Shown one piece after another: positions 1-7,445 of a stretch of DNA of 25,054 nt (position 1 is its first letter; the number at the start of each line of letters is the position of its first letter). The notes under the pieces were generated by a model, which saw only the letters and a list, made by a program, of their open reading frames with translations, had not been told where the DNA came from and ran no database searches. The stretch comes from JBDKGH01 sp039798265 (GTDB lineage: Bacteria; Bacteroidota; Bacteroidia; Flavobacteriales_D; Sanyastnellaceae): NCBI GenBank assembly GCA_039798265.1, contig JBDKGH010000123.1:1-25054 (forward strand). Reading direction: 5' to 3'. The position numbers and the translations under genes are program-made.

Positions 1-101
1 TTCTGGATAACAAGGGCAACGCAACCCGCATCGGCCGCCGTAAAAACGCGGAAGGTAAATTGGAGCGTTTTTCTAAAAAATCTGGGGAGGCATTGAAATG
101 A
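1..101 (+). CDS. rplX: 50S ribosomal protein L24, 3' end only
   Basis: This is the C-terminal end of L24, an early assembly protein of the large ribosomal subunit that binds 23S rRNA. The frame is read from base 3 and gives 32 residues, including the conserved KGNATRIGRR stretch and the ending KKSGEALK before a TGA stop. The start lies left of the window. The stop overlaps the next start as ATGA (98-101), so rplE is probably translationally coupled to this gene. It is the only gene of the ribosomal run here that ends in TGA; the others end in TAA. The identity rests on this short but characteristic tail and on the expected position before rplE. Confidence 0.9.
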   Translation, partial: LDNKGNATRIGRRKNAEGKLERFSKKSGEALK

Positions 102-646
102 GCTACGTACCACGTTTAAGAACAAAATACTTCGACGAAGTTGTACCGAACCTTCAAAAGCGTTTCGAATACAAGTCGAGCATGGAAGTTCCACGCATCA
201 CCAAAATCTGTTTGAACCAGGGTATTGGTAAAGCTACTGCCGACAAAAAGTTGGTAGAAGCAGCAGTGGAAGAGATGACTCTTTTGAGCGGACAACGCGC
301 AGTTGCAACAAACGCAACCAAAGATATCTCTAACTTCAAACTCCGTAAGGGTGTACCCATCGGAGCGAAAGTGACCCTTCGCGGCGACCGTATGTACGAA
401 TTCCTCGATCGTTTGATCGCAGTTTCGTTACCTCGTACTCGTGACTTCCGTGGTGTTAAAGCCTCTGGATTTGATGGTCGTGGTAACTTCACATTCGGTG
501 TGAAAGAGCAAATCATCTTCCCTGAGATCGATCTTGAGAAAGTGAAAGCGATCAACGGTATGGATATTACCTTTGTAACCACCGCAAAAAATAACGAAGA
601 AGCAAAAGCTCTTCTGGAACAATTCGGATTCCCTTTTGTAAAATAA
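98..646 (+). CDS. rplE: 50S ribosomal protein L5
   Basis: L5 binds 5S rRNA and helps form the central protuberance of the large subunit. The 182-residue product has the usual family length and shows typical L5 stretches: the N-terminal PRL-KY region, the TGQRA-like segment (here LSGQRAVATNATKDISNFKL), the PIGAKVTLRG block near residues 87-96, and the C-terminal GMDITFVTTA followed by the short FPF tail. The ATG overlaps the rplX stop by four bases. Unusually for this lineage, a purine-rich GGGGAGG run lies 7 bases before the start, inside the end of rplX. Next is rpsN after an 18-base gap. Confidence 0.98.
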   Translation: MSYVPRLRTKYFDEVVPNLQKRFEYKSSMEVPRITKICLNQGIGKATADKKLVEAAVEEMTLLSGQRAVATNATKDISNFKLRKGVPIGAKVTLRGDRMYEFLDRLIAVSLPRTRDFRGVKASGFDGRGNFTFGVKEQIIFPEIDLEKVKAINGMDITFVTTAKNNEEAKALLEQFGFPFVK

Positions 647-664
647 TAACCGGAAAACACAACA

Positions 665-934
665 ATGGCTAAGGAATCAATGAAAGCCCGCGAGCGCAAG
701 CGTATTGCTCTCGCAGACAAATACGCTAAGAAACGCGAAGAATTGAAAGAAGCAGGGGATTGGGATGCCCTACAAAAGTTGCCACGCAACAGTAGTAAAG
801 TTCGCATCCGCAACCGTTGCCAACTCACCGGCCGTCCACGCGGTTACATGCGTCAGTTCGGTTTGTGCCGCAACCAATTCCGCGAACTCGCATTAGAGGG
901 ACGTATCCCGGGCGTTAAAAAAGCCAGCTGGTAA
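665..934 (+). CDS. rpsN: 30S ribosomal protein S14, zinc-independent form
   Basis: S14 is a small-subunit head protein needed for assembly and A-site function. The product has 89 residues, the length of the long, zinc-independent type; the zinc-binding type is about 61 residues. The C-terminal half carries the diagnostic GRPRGYMRQFGLCRNQFRELA block. Where the zinc type has two CxxC pairs, this protein has C52/T55 and C68/Q71, so only two of four ligands remain. The first half is a basic helical region rich in Lys, Arg and Glu. It lies between rplE and rpsH in the standard spc order. Confidence 0.97.
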   Translation: MAKESMKARERKRIALADKYAKKREELKEAGDWDALQKLPRNSSKVRIRNRCQLTGRPRGYMRQFGLCRNQFRELALEGRIPGVKKASW

Positions 935-958
935 TAATTTAAAAGACAAAGAACGGAC

Positions 959-1354
959 ATGTTTACCGATCCAATAGCCGACTACCTTACTCGAATCAGA
1001 AACGCGCAGACCGCTCGTCACAAAGTGGTAGAGATCCCTGCTTCTAATTTGAAGAAAGAAATCACTCGCATTCTCCATGAGAGCGGTTATATCTTGAATT
1101 ACAAATTCGAGGATGGCAAACCGGGCACCATTAAAATCGCCCTAAAATACAACCCGAAGACGAAGTCTCCGGCTATCACCAACATCCAACGTGTATCGAC
1201 TCCTGGTCACCGTAAATACAGCGGTTCAGAAGATCTTCCACGCGTATTGAACGGTCTTGGTATCGCCGTATTGTCAACTTCGAAAGGAGTAATGACTGAC
1301 AAAGCTGCCCGCAAAGAGAACGTAGGTGGTGAGGTGTTGTGTCTCGTTTATTAA
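959..1354 (+). CDS. rpsH: 30S ribosomal protein S8
   Basis: S8 binds the central domain of 16S rRNA and is a primary assembly protein. In E. coli it is also the translational repressor of the spc operon; whether that holds here cannot be seen. The 131-residue product shows the N-terminal DPIADYLTRIRNA motif, which is near-invariant in S8, and the C-terminal half has LGIAVLSTSKGVMTDKAARKENVGGEVLC, with the conserved STSKG.MTD core. The start is the ATG at 959, 24 bases after rpsN. Nothing unusual is seen in the gene. Confidence 0.98.
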   Translation: MFTDPIADYLTRIRNAQTARHKVVEIPASNLKKEITRILHESGYILNYKFEDGKPGTIKIALKYNPKTKSPAITNIQRVSTPGHRKYSGSEDLPRVLNGLGIAVLSTSKGVMTDKAARKENVGGEVLCLVY

Positions 1355-1378
1355 TCATTGAAAAAACTCAATTGACCC

Positions 1379-1930
1379 ATGTCAAGGATAGGAAAAGCAC
1401 CGATTGAAATCGCCAAAGGAGTAGAGGTGACCATGAACAATGGTATCATCACTGTAAAAGGTCCTAAAGGCCAACTCACTCAGGATATCGATTCATCTGT
1501 ATCGGTTGAGATTAACGACGGTCAAGTTGTATTGACTCGTTCAAGCGATCATAAAGACGCTCGTTCTAAGCACGGTCTTTACCGCGCACTCATCAACAAC
1601 ATGATTGTTGGCGTGAGCACAGGTTGGACACGCAACTTAGAAATGATCGGGGTAGGTTACCGTGCTAAGGCTACTGGCCAACAGCTGGAAATGACCCTCG
1701 GTTACAGCCACCCGATTGTATTTGAACTTCCAGCGGAAGTGAAAGTATCGGCTAAAGCTGAAAAAGGGGAGAACCCACAGATTATGCTTGAATCTTATGA
1801 CAAGCAGCTCATCGGACAGGTAGCAGCGAAAATTCGCTCGCTCCGCTCTCCAGAGCCATACAAAGGAAAAGGTGTTCGTTACGTTGGTGAGTTTGTTCGC
1901 AAGAAAGCGGGTAAATCAGCAGCTAAATAA
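1379..1930 (+). CDS. rplF: 50S ribosomal protein L6
   Basis: L6 sits near the GTPase-associated site of the large subunit. The 183-residue product starts with MSRIGKAPIEIAKGV and shows the two repeated alpha/beta halves of the family, with the GVGYRAKATG block near residue 92 and the C-terminal signature around residues 150-168 (IRSLRSPEPYKGKGVRYVGE). The last residues are Lys/Ala-rich (KKAGKSAAK), as is common. It lies 24 bases after rpsH and 11 before rplR. Confidence 0.98.
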   Translation: MSRIGKAPIEIAKGVEVTMNNGIITVKGPKGQLTQDIDSSVSVEINDGQVVLTRSSDHKDARSKHGLYRALINNMIVGVSTGWTRNLEMIGVGYRAKATGQQLEMTLGYSHPIVFELPAEVKVSAKAEKGENPQIMLESYDKQLIGQVAAKIRSLRSPEPYKGKGVRYVGEFVRKKAGKSAAK

Positions 1931-1941
1931 TTAGGATAACA

Positions 1942-2289
1942 ATGGCATTCTCGAAAGAAGCTCGCAGAGCAAAAATTCGCACCCGTATCCGCTCAAGGAT
2001 TCAAGGTACTGCTGAAAGACCACGTCTATCAGTATTCCGTAGCAACAAGCAAATCTACGTTCAGTTGGTTGACGACTTGAAAGGAGTAACGCTTGTAGCT
2101 GCATCATCAGCCACTTTGAAAGACAAAGTGACTAAAATTGAACAAGCCGCTTTGGTAGGTAAAAGCATCGCTGAGCGAGCTAAAGCTGCCGGTATCGAAG
2201 AAGTAGTTTTCGACCGTGGCGGTTACCTTTATCATGGACGCATCAAATCTTTGGCCGAAGCAGCCCGCGAGGCAGGCCTTAAATTCTAA
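1942..2289 (+). CDS. rplR: 50S ribosomal protein L18
   Basis: L18 binds 5S rRNA together with L5. The 115-residue product has the Arg-rich N-terminus (RTRIRSRIQGTAERPRLSVFRS) followed by the IYVQLVDD strand and the C-terminal VVFDRGGYLYHGRIKSLAEAAREAGLKF block, which is diagnostic for bacterial L18. Length and order are standard. It is preceded by an A-rich leader (aggataaca) rather than a Shine-Dalgarno sequence, and is followed 8 bases later by rpsE. Confidence 0.98.
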   Translation: MAFSKEARRAKIRTRIRSRIQGTAERPRLSVFRSNKQIYVQLVDDLKGVTLVAASSATLKDKVTKIEQAALVGKSIAERAKAAGIEEVVFDRGGYLYHGRIKSLAEAAREAGLKF

Positions 2290-2297
2290 CAGAAGTA

Positions 2298-2810
2298 ATG
2301 GCAGAAGCAAGAACAGTTCGCACTAGCGAAACCGAATTGAAAGACCGTCTAGTAGCGGTTAACAGGGTAACGAAAGTAACCAAAGGTGGACGTACATTCG
2401 GATTTGCCGCTATCGTAGTAGTGGGCAATGAAAAGGGTGTAGTAGGTCATGGTTTGGGTAAATCAAAAGAAGTTTCTGAAGCTGTTACTAAAGCAGTAGA
2501 AGACGCTAAGAAAAACCTGATCAATGTGCCGATCTTCAAAGGTACTATTCCTCACGAGCAAGATGGTAAATTCGGCGGTGCCCGCGTTTTCATCAAGCCA
2601 GCCTCTCACGGTACCGGTGTTATCGCTGGTGGTGCTATGCGCGCCGTGCTTGAGTCTGCAGGTGTAACCGACGTATTGGCAAAATCAAAAGGAAGCTCTA
2701 ACCCACACAACGTGGTAAAAGCGACTCTAGATGCCCTTTCGCGTCTTCGCAATGCTCAAGAAATTGCTCGCCTACGCGGAATCAGCCTAGAAAAACTTTA
2801 CAAAGGTTAA
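2298..2810 (+). CDS. rpsE: 30S ribosomal protein S5
   Basis: S5 takes part in decoding fidelity and lies at the mRNA entry side of the small subunit. The 170-residue product has the N-terminal double-stranded RNA-binding type domain (LVAVNRVTKVTKGGRTFGFAA, residues about 18-38, then VVGNEKGVVGHGLGKSKEV) and the C-terminal domain with GTGVIAGGAMRAVLESAGVTDVLAKSKGSSNPHNVVKAT. These are textbook S5 stretches. Gene order (rplR-rpsE-rpmD) fits the spc operon. Confidence 0.98.
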   Translation: MAEARTVRTSETELKDRLVAVNRVTKVTKGGRTFGFAAIVVVGNEKGVVGHGLGKSKEVSEAVTKAVEDAKKNLINVPIFKGTIPHEQDGKFGGARVFIKPASHGTGVIAGGAMRAVLESAGVTDVLAKSKGSSNPHNVVKATLDALSRLRNAQEIARLRGISLEKLYKG

Positions 2811-2824
2811 TACCCAAAATAATC

Positions 2825-3004
2825 ATGGCAAAAGTTGTAATTACTCAAGTTCGTAGCGCTATCGATTATCCAAAGCGCCAAAAAGCTACCATCGAAGCTT
2901 TGGGTATCAAAAAGTTGAATGTACCTGTTGAGAAAGATCTTTCTCCAAACATCCAAGGTATGATTCGCGCAGTTAGCCACCTGCTTAAAGTGGAGTATAA
3001 GTAA
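2825..3004 (+). CDS. rpmD: 50S ribosomal protein L30
   Basis: This is a short gene of 59 codons plus TAA that I translated directly. The product begins MAKVVITQVRSAIDYPKRQK and ends VSHLLKVEYK. The pattern of a beta strand, SxIDYPKRQKATIEALGIKKLN, then NIQGMIRAVSHLLKVE is that of bacterial L30, a peripheral large-subunit protein of about 60 residues. It fills the 219-base space between rpsE and rplO, exactly where L30 is expected. The gap to rpsE is 14 bases and the gap to rplO is 25 bases. Confidence 0.96.
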   Translation: MAKVVITQVRSAIDYPKRQKATIEALGIKKLNVPVEKDLSPNIQGMIRAVSHLLKVEYK

Positions 3005-3029
3005 TCGTTACGATTAACAAGAAGAAAGA

Positions 3030-3476
3030 ATGAAACTCAACGAAATAAAACCAGCTGAAGGTTCTATCAAGAACCGTAAACGTATCGGTCGTGGTGAAGG
3101 TTCTGGTCACGGTGGTACTTCTACTCGTGGTCACAAAGGCGCCGGATCTCGCTCTGGTACTAAACGCAAAATCGGCTTCGAAGGTGGTCAAATGCCTCTT
3201 CAACGTCGTTTGCCTAAGTTCGGCTTCAAAAATATCAACCGCGTTGATTACAAAGGTATCAACCTCGATACTTTACAAATGTTGGTTGAAAAACATAATC
3301 TTACCGTTGTTACTCACGATACACTCGTTGAACACGGTATCTGCAGAAAAAAAGATCTAGTGAAAGTTCTTGGTCGCGGTGAGCTGAAAGGCAAACTCGA
3401 TGTAAGCGCTCACGGTTTCTCTGCGGCGGCTAAAGAAGCTATCGAAAAACTCGGTGGTACTGTAACCACGATCTAA
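3030..3476 (+). CDS. rplO: 50S ribosomal protein L15
   Basis: L15 is a late-assembly protein with a long basic N-terminal extension that penetrates the 23S rRNA. The 148-residue product opens with MKLNEIKPAEGSIKNRKRIGRGEGSGHGGTSTRGHKGAGSRSG-type sequence (Gly/Arg/Lys-rich, residues 10-45), then GGQMPLQRRLPKFGFKN, the family hallmark, and a globular C-terminal part with LGRGELKGKLDVSAHGFSAAAKEAIEKLGG. It is followed 9 bases later by secY, the conserved arrangement. Confidence 0.98.
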   Translation: MKLNEIKPAEGSIKNRKRIGRGEGSGHGGTSTRGHKGAGSRSGTKRKIGFEGGQMPLQRRLPKFGFKNINRVDYKGINLDTLQMLVEKHNLTVVTHDTLVEHGICRKKDLVKVLGRGELKGKLDVSAHGFSAAAKEAIEKLGGTVTTI

Positions 3477-3485
3477 CAAAATTTT

Positions 3486-4814
3486 ATGAAGGGATTCTTC
3501 CAAAAATTTCGCGACATCTGGCGTCATGAGGAGCTAAGAAAGAAAATTATCTTCACGCTCACTCTTTTGCTAGTATACCGTATCGGTTCGTACATCGTAC
3601 TTCCAGGAGTAGATTCTACTCAACTTGAAGCACAAGGTTCTGATGGTCTCCTCGGTTTCCTTGGTCTTTTCACTGGGGGTGCGTTTACCCGTGCCGCTAT
3701 TTTTGCTTTGGGTGTAATGCCTTATATCTCGGCGTCTATCATCATCCAATTGCTTGGTCTAGCTGTTCCAGCTATTCAAAAGCTTCAAAAGGAAGGTGAA
3801 AGCGGTCGTAAAAAGATTAACCAATGGACTCGCTTGCTCACCATTGCCATCGGTTTGGTTCAAGCTCCTGGTTACATCGCTCAGTATGTGCCTGATACAG
3901 CCCGCCCTGATAGTCCTTTCTGGATGGTAGGTGCAGTGCTTATTCTTACTTGTAGCACATTATTCGTAATGTGGATGGGTGAGAAGATCACGGACAAAGG
4001 AATCGGAAACGGTACTTCTTTGATCATCATGACTGGTATCCTTTCTGACATCCCTCGCGGTTTGTACTCAGAGTATACTGCTCAGTCGCCATTCTTCTTC
4101 TTGATCGAATTGGCTACTTTGTTGATCATCATTGGTGCTGTTGTAGCTGTCATTCAAGCGATCCGCCGCATTCCAGTGCAAATGGCGCGTATGAATGCTG
4201 CTCCGACTAGCCATCTTCCTCAAGGTGAAGGTGCTCGTAGCTTCATTCCTTTGAGAGTTAACTCGGCGGGTGTAATGCCAATCATTTTTGCTCAGGCAAT
4301 TATGTTCGTGCCGTTATACCTTCAAAACAATGAATCTTTCCAAGACAACGCCGTTCTTGCGAGCTTGACAAATATTCAAGGTTTTGCCTACAACGCCTTG
4401 TTGTTCACCATGATTATCCTCTTCACATTCTTCTACACAGCCATCGTAACGAATCCTAATCAGATCGCCGATGACTTGAAAAGAAACGGGAATTTTGTTC
4501 CTGGAGTGAAGCCTGGAAAAGATACTGCAGAGTTTATTGATAGAGTTTTATCCAATATTACCCTTCCTGGTGGTATCTTTGTCGGCCTTATTGCAATATT
4601 GCCTTCTTTGATGATGATCATGGGCTTGGCTAAAACGCAACAATTTGCTCAATTCTTCGGTGGTACTTCATTGCTCATCACAGTGGGAGTAATACTAGAC
4701 TTGTTGCAGCAGATAGAAAGTCATTTGCTTTCTCGCCACTACGACGGATTGATGAAATCTGGTCGTGTAAGAGGAAGACAGAATTCTGCCATCAGCACCG
4801 GATATACTGGTTAA
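3486..4814 (+). CDS. secY: Preprotein translocase channel subunit SecY
   Basis: SecY forms the protein-conducting channel of the Sec translocon in the inner membrane. The 442-residue product is of family length and is rich in hydrophobic stretches consistent with ten membrane segments. Visible family landmarks include the LLVYRIGSYIVLPGVD first segment with periplasmic start, the FTGGAFTRAAIFALGVMPYISASIIIQLL plug and second-segment region (about residues 60-90), the GEKITDKGIGNGTSLII loop (about 165-181), VNSAGVMPIIFAQ, and the cytoplasmic loop IADDLKRNGNFVPGVKPGKDT before the last segments. It ends four bases before the start of map. Confidence 0.98.
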   Translation: MKGFFQKFRDIWRHEELRKKIIFTLTLLLVYRIGSYIVLPGVDSTQLEAQGSDGLLGFLGLFTGGAFTRAAIFALGVMPYISASIIIQLLGLAVPAIQKLQKEGESGRKKINQWTRLLTIAIGLVQAPGYIAQYVPDTARPDSPFWMVGAVLILTCSTLFVMWMGEKITDKGIGNGTSLIIMTGILSDIPRGLYSEYTAQSPFFFLIELATLLIIIGAVVAVIQAIRRIPVQMARMNAAPTSHLPQGEGARSFIPLRVNSAGVMPIIFAQAIMFVPLYLQNNESFQDNAVLASLTNIQGFAYNALLFTMIILFTFFYTAIVTNPNQIADDLKRNGNFVPGVKPGKDTAEFIDRVLSNITLPGGIFVGLIAILPSLMMIMGLAKTQQFAQFFGGTSLLITVGVILDLLQQIESHLLSRHYDGLMKSGRVRGRQNSAISTGYTG

Positions 4815-4818
4815 GCAA

Positions 4819-5613
4819 GTGGTAGGAGGTAATAAACCGGTTTATAAAACCGAGGATGAGATTGATCTCATTCGCGAAAGTTCTTTACTTGTTGGAAAGA
4901 CTCAAGCTGAATTAGCTGCTTGGATCAAGCCAGGAGTGACAACACTTCAACTTGATAAAATAGCTGATGAGTTTATCAGAGATAACGGGGGTTACCCTGG
5001 ATTTCTCGGGTACAATGATTATCCGAATTCAATATGCGCTAGTGTAAACAGTGCTGTTGTTCACGGAATACCAAACGCAGAACCTTTGAAAGAAGGTGAT
5101 ATTGTTTCGGTAGATATCGGAGTATTGATGAACGGATTTTGGGGTGATTCTGCTTACACCTTTGGCGTAGGAGAGATATCCCCAGAAGTGGCGAGGTTGC
5201 TAGAAGTGACAAAACAATCACTTTACGAAGCAATTGAGCAGGCAGTTGCAGGAAAAAGGATGGGAGACATTAGTTTTGCAGTCCAAAATTTTGCAGAGTC
5301 AAACGGATATGGTGTAGTAAGAGAGTTGGTAGGCCATGGAGTAGGACGCAATTTGCACGAAGCTCCAGAAGTACCAAACTTTGGACGACGCGGAACTGGA
5401 TTGCAATTGCTACCAGGTTTGGTTTTGGCCATAGAACCGATGATCAATATGGGGACAAAAAATGTTCGCCAGTTGAACGACGGTTGGACGATACAAACCG
5501 CCGATGGAAAACCGAGTGCACACTTTGAGCACACCATAGTAGTAAGGAAAGATAAGGCAGAGATCTTATCATCATTTGAATACGTAGAAGCGGCCTTAGG
5601 CCACAAAAAATAA
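4819..5613 (+). CDS. map: Methionine aminopeptidase type I
   Basis: This enzyme removes the initiator methionine from nascent proteins. The 264-residue product has the pita-bread fold and all expected metal ligands: D99 (VSVDIG), D110 (WGDSAYTF), H173 (GHGVGRNLHE), E206 (AIEPM) and E237 (HFEHTI), plus the substrate-binding H82 (VVHGIPN). The start is GTG. It is the only ATG, GTG or TTG codon in this frame between the stop at 4768 and the conserved VYKTEDEIDLIRES region. It lies four bases after the secY stop, so coupling is likely. An AGGAGGT string lies just inside the gene (codons 2-4) and cannot serve this start. Confidence 0.95.
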   Translation: MVGGNKPVYKTEDEIDLIRESSLLVGKTQAELAAWIKPGVTTLQLDKIADEFIRDNGGYPGFLGYNDYPNSICASVNSAVVHGIPNAEPLKEGDIVSVDIGVLMNGFWGDSAYTFGVGEISPEVARLLEVTKQSLYEAIEQAVAGKRMGDISFAVQNFAESNGYGVVRELVGHGVGRNLHEAPEVPNFGRRGTGLQLLPGLVLAIEPMINMGTKNVRQLNDGWTIQTADGKPSAHFEHTIVVRKDKAEILSSFEYVEAALGHKK

Positions 5614-5614
5614 T

Positions 5615-5833
5615 ATGGCAAAACAATCGTCCATAGAACTGGATGGAGTAATAGTAGAAGCATTGTCAAACGCAATGTTTCGTGTTGAGCTAGAGAATGG
5701 ACACATTATCATCGCTCACATCTCAGGCAAGATGCGCATGAACTACATACGTATTTTACCTGGCGATAGAGTGAAGGTAGAGATGTCGCCTTATGATTTG
5801 ACTAAAGGAAGAATTTGCTTCCGCTATAAATAA
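5615..5833 (+). CDS. infA: Translation initiation factor IF-1
   Basis: IF-1 occupies the ribosomal A site during initiation. The product has 72 residues, the standard length, and is a single OB-fold with the hallmark sequence (MAKQSSIELDGVIVEALSNAMFRVEL, then GHIIIAHISGKMRMNYIRILPGDRVKVEMSPYDLTKGRICFRYK). The ATG follows the map stop by one base, which points to translational coupling. It is directly followed by rpmJ, the usual neighbour. Confidence 0.98.
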   Translation: MAKQSSIELDGVIVEALSNAMFRVELENGHIIIAHISGKMRMNYIRILPGDRVKVEMSPYDLTKGRICFRYK

Positions 5834-5849
5834 AATAGAAAAACGGACC

Positions 5850-5966
5850 ATGAAAGTACGTGCATCGTTGAAGAAGCGTTCCCCAGAGTGCAAAATAGTG
5901 CGCCGCAACGGGAAACTTTATGTAATCAACAAGAAGAACCCAAAGTTCAAACAAAGACAAGGATAA
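5850..5966 (+). CDS. rpmJ: 50S ribosomal protein L36, zinc-ligand-depleted form
   Basis: This 38-codon gene encodes a product that starts MKVRASLKKRSPECKIVRR and ends NKKNPKFKQRQG, clearly L36, the smallest large-subunit protein. Compared with the zinc form (ligands C11, C14, C27, H33 in E. coli numbering), positions 11, 27 and 33 are Ser, Asn and Phe, and only C14 is kept, so zinc binding is not expected. Its place between infA and rpsM is the standard one. The 37-base gap to rpsM shows no clear promoter. Confidence 0.96.
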   Translation: MKVRASLKKRSPECKIVRRNGKLYVINKKNPKFKQRQG

Positions 5967-6003
5967 AAACATCCCACTAACGGGACAAATTATACATTGA
6001 CAA

Positions 6004-6381
6004 ATGGCAAGGATTGCTGGTATAGACTTACCGCGTAACAAAAGAGGTGAAATCGGACTCACCTACATCTACGGAATTGGCCGTAGCACAGCGCGCCACA
6101 TTCTTCTTTCAAACGGAATCAGTCTTGACAAAAAAGTTCAAGATTGGGATGATGAAGATCTTTCGAAAATTCGTGGTCAAATCACCAACGAATTCAAGGT
6201 GGAAGGAGCGTTGCGTTCTGAAACTCAAATGAGCATCAAGCGCTTGATGGACATCGGTTGTTACCGTGGTGTACGCCACCGTACTGGCCTTCCTGTTCGC
6301 GGTCAAACCACAAAGAACAACGCTCGTACTCGTAAGGGTAAGCGTAAGACTGTGGCCAACAAGAAGAAAGCTGTTAAATAA
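6004..6381 (+). CDS. rpsM: 30S ribosomal protein S13
   Basis: S13 is a small-subunit head protein that contacts the P-site tRNA and the large subunit. The 125-residue product begins MARIAGIDLPRNKRGEIGLTYIYGIGRSTA, with the helix-two-turn-helix motif, and has the C-terminal signature CYRGVRHRTGLPVRGQTTKNNARTRKGKRKTVANKKK. The Lys-rich C-terminal tail is the tRNA-contacting extension. Here the alpha-operon part of the cluster (rpsM-rpsK-rpsD-rpoA-rplQ) begins. Confidence 0.98.
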   Translation: MARIAGIDLPRNKRGEIGLTYIYGIGRSTARHILLSNGISLDKKVQDWDDEDLSKIRGQITNEFKVEGALRSETQMSIKRLMDIGCYRGVRHRTGLPVRGQTTKNNARTRKGKRKTVANKKKAVK

Positions 6382-6408
6382 TAAATAGCCCCAAAGAGGT
6401 ATAGCATC

Positions 6409-6795
6409 ATGGCTAAAGTAGAAAAGAAGAAAAAGAAAAATGTGGTGGTTGAAGCTGTAGGACAAGCACACGTGCAATCTACATTCAACAACATCATCAT
6501 CAGCCTTACCAATAATTCAGGTCAGGTGATCTCATGGTCGTCTGCAGGTAAAATGGGTTTCCGTGGTTCTAAAAAGAACACACCATACGCTGCCCAAGTT
6601 GCCGCAGAACAAGCGACTAAAGAGGCTTACGAACTCGGTCTTCGTAAAGTAAAAGTATTCGTTAAAGGCCCAGGCGCTGGACGCGAATCAGCTATCCGTA
6701 CCATTCATGGCGGTGGCGTAGAAGTAACCGAAATCGTGGACACCACACCACTTCCTCACAACGGATGCCGCCCTCCGAAGGCTCGCCGAATCTAA
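6409..6795 (+). CDS. rpsK: 30S ribosomal protein S11
   Basis: S11 lies in the platform of the small subunit near the E site. The 128-residue product has a Lys-rich N-terminus (VEKKKKKNVVVEA), then HVQSTFNNIIISLTNNSGQVISWSSAGKMGFRGSKK, and the C-terminal GPGAGRESAIRTIHGGGVEVTEIVDTTPLPHNGCRPPKARRI, all diagnostic for bacterial S11. The gap to rpsM is 27 bases and to rpsD 21 bases. Confidence 0.98.
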   Translation: MAKVEKKKKKNVVVEAVGQAHVQSTFNNIIISLTNNSGQVISWSSAGKMGFRGSKKNTPYAAQVAAEQATKEAYELGLRKVKVFVKGPGAGRESAIRTIHGGGVEVTEIVDTTPLPHNGCRPPKARRI

Positions 6796-6816
6796 TCACG
6801 TCAATCTAAAGAAGAA

Positions 6817-7419
6817 ATGGCCAGATATATAGGACCAAAGACCAAAATTGCCCGTAAGTTCCGTGAAGCTATCTACGGACCTGATAAAGGTTTGGAGAAA
6901 CGTAACTACCCTCCCGGACAACACGGTCCAAGCAAGCGTCGTGCAAAGCAATCAGAATACTCTGTACAGCTTACTGAAAAACAAAAAGCGAAGTATACCT
7001 ACGGTATTCTTGAGCGTCAATTCGAGAACCTTTACAAAAAGGCTTCTGCTAAACCAGGTGTAACTGGTGAGATCTTGCTCGCACTTTGTGAAGCTCGTCT
7101 TGACAACACCGTTTACCGCCTCGGTATCGCGAATTCACGCATGGCAGCTCGTCAATTGGTTAGCCATAGCCACATCACCGTAAACGGTAATGTAGTAAAC
7201 ATCCCTTCTTACTCTTTGCGTCCTGGCGATCGTATCGCAGTTCGTGAAAAGTCGAAGTCCCTTCAAACTATCACGCTTTCTCTTGCTAACCGCAGGAAAT
7301 TCGATTGGTTGGATTGGAACGAAAGCGACAAGCAAGGTGTGTTCATGAACTACCCAGAGCGTGTACAAATCCCTGAGAATATCAAGGAACAGCTCATCGT
7401 CGAATTGTACTCTAAGTAA
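6817..7419 (+). CDS. rpsD: 30S ribosomal protein S4, zinc-independent form
   Basis: S4 is a primary 16S rRNA-binding and fidelity protein. In E. coli it also represses the alpha operon; that is not demonstrable here. The 200-residue product starts MARYIGPKTKIARKFREAIYG and has the S4 RNA-binding domain around residues 95-155 (LDNTVYRLGIANSRMAARQLVSHSHITVNGNVVNIPSYSLRPGDRIAV). The N-terminal region has no cysteines, unlike the zinc-binding form with its four-cysteine cluster. The leader reads AAAGAAGAA directly before the ATG, an A-rich type of initiation region. Confidence 0.98.
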   Translation: MARYIGPKTKIARKFREAIYGPDKGLEKRNYPPGQHGPSKRRAKQSEYSVQLTEKQKAKYTYGILERQFENLYKKASAKPGVTGEILLALCEARLDNTVYRLGIANSRMAARQLVSHSHITVNGNVVNIPSYSLRPGDRIAVREKSKSLQTITLSLANRRKFDWLDWNESDKQGVFMNYPERVQIPENIKEQLIVELYSK

Positions 7420-7445
7420 TCCTAATTAACACCCATAATTATCCA

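Noticed and set aside
154..828. Open frame of 224 codons on the minus strand across rplE and rpsN
   Set aside because: It lies entirely antisense to two clear ribosomal genes, has no recognisable protein pattern, and spans their gap by chance.
5223..5675. Open frame of 150 codons on the minus strand in map/infA
   Set aside because: It is antisense to map and the start of infA, and shows no family pattern.
5967..6003. Possible promoter before rpsM
   Set aside because: The TATACATTG string does not fit TAnnTTTG and the 37-base gap is compatible with one long operon transcript.
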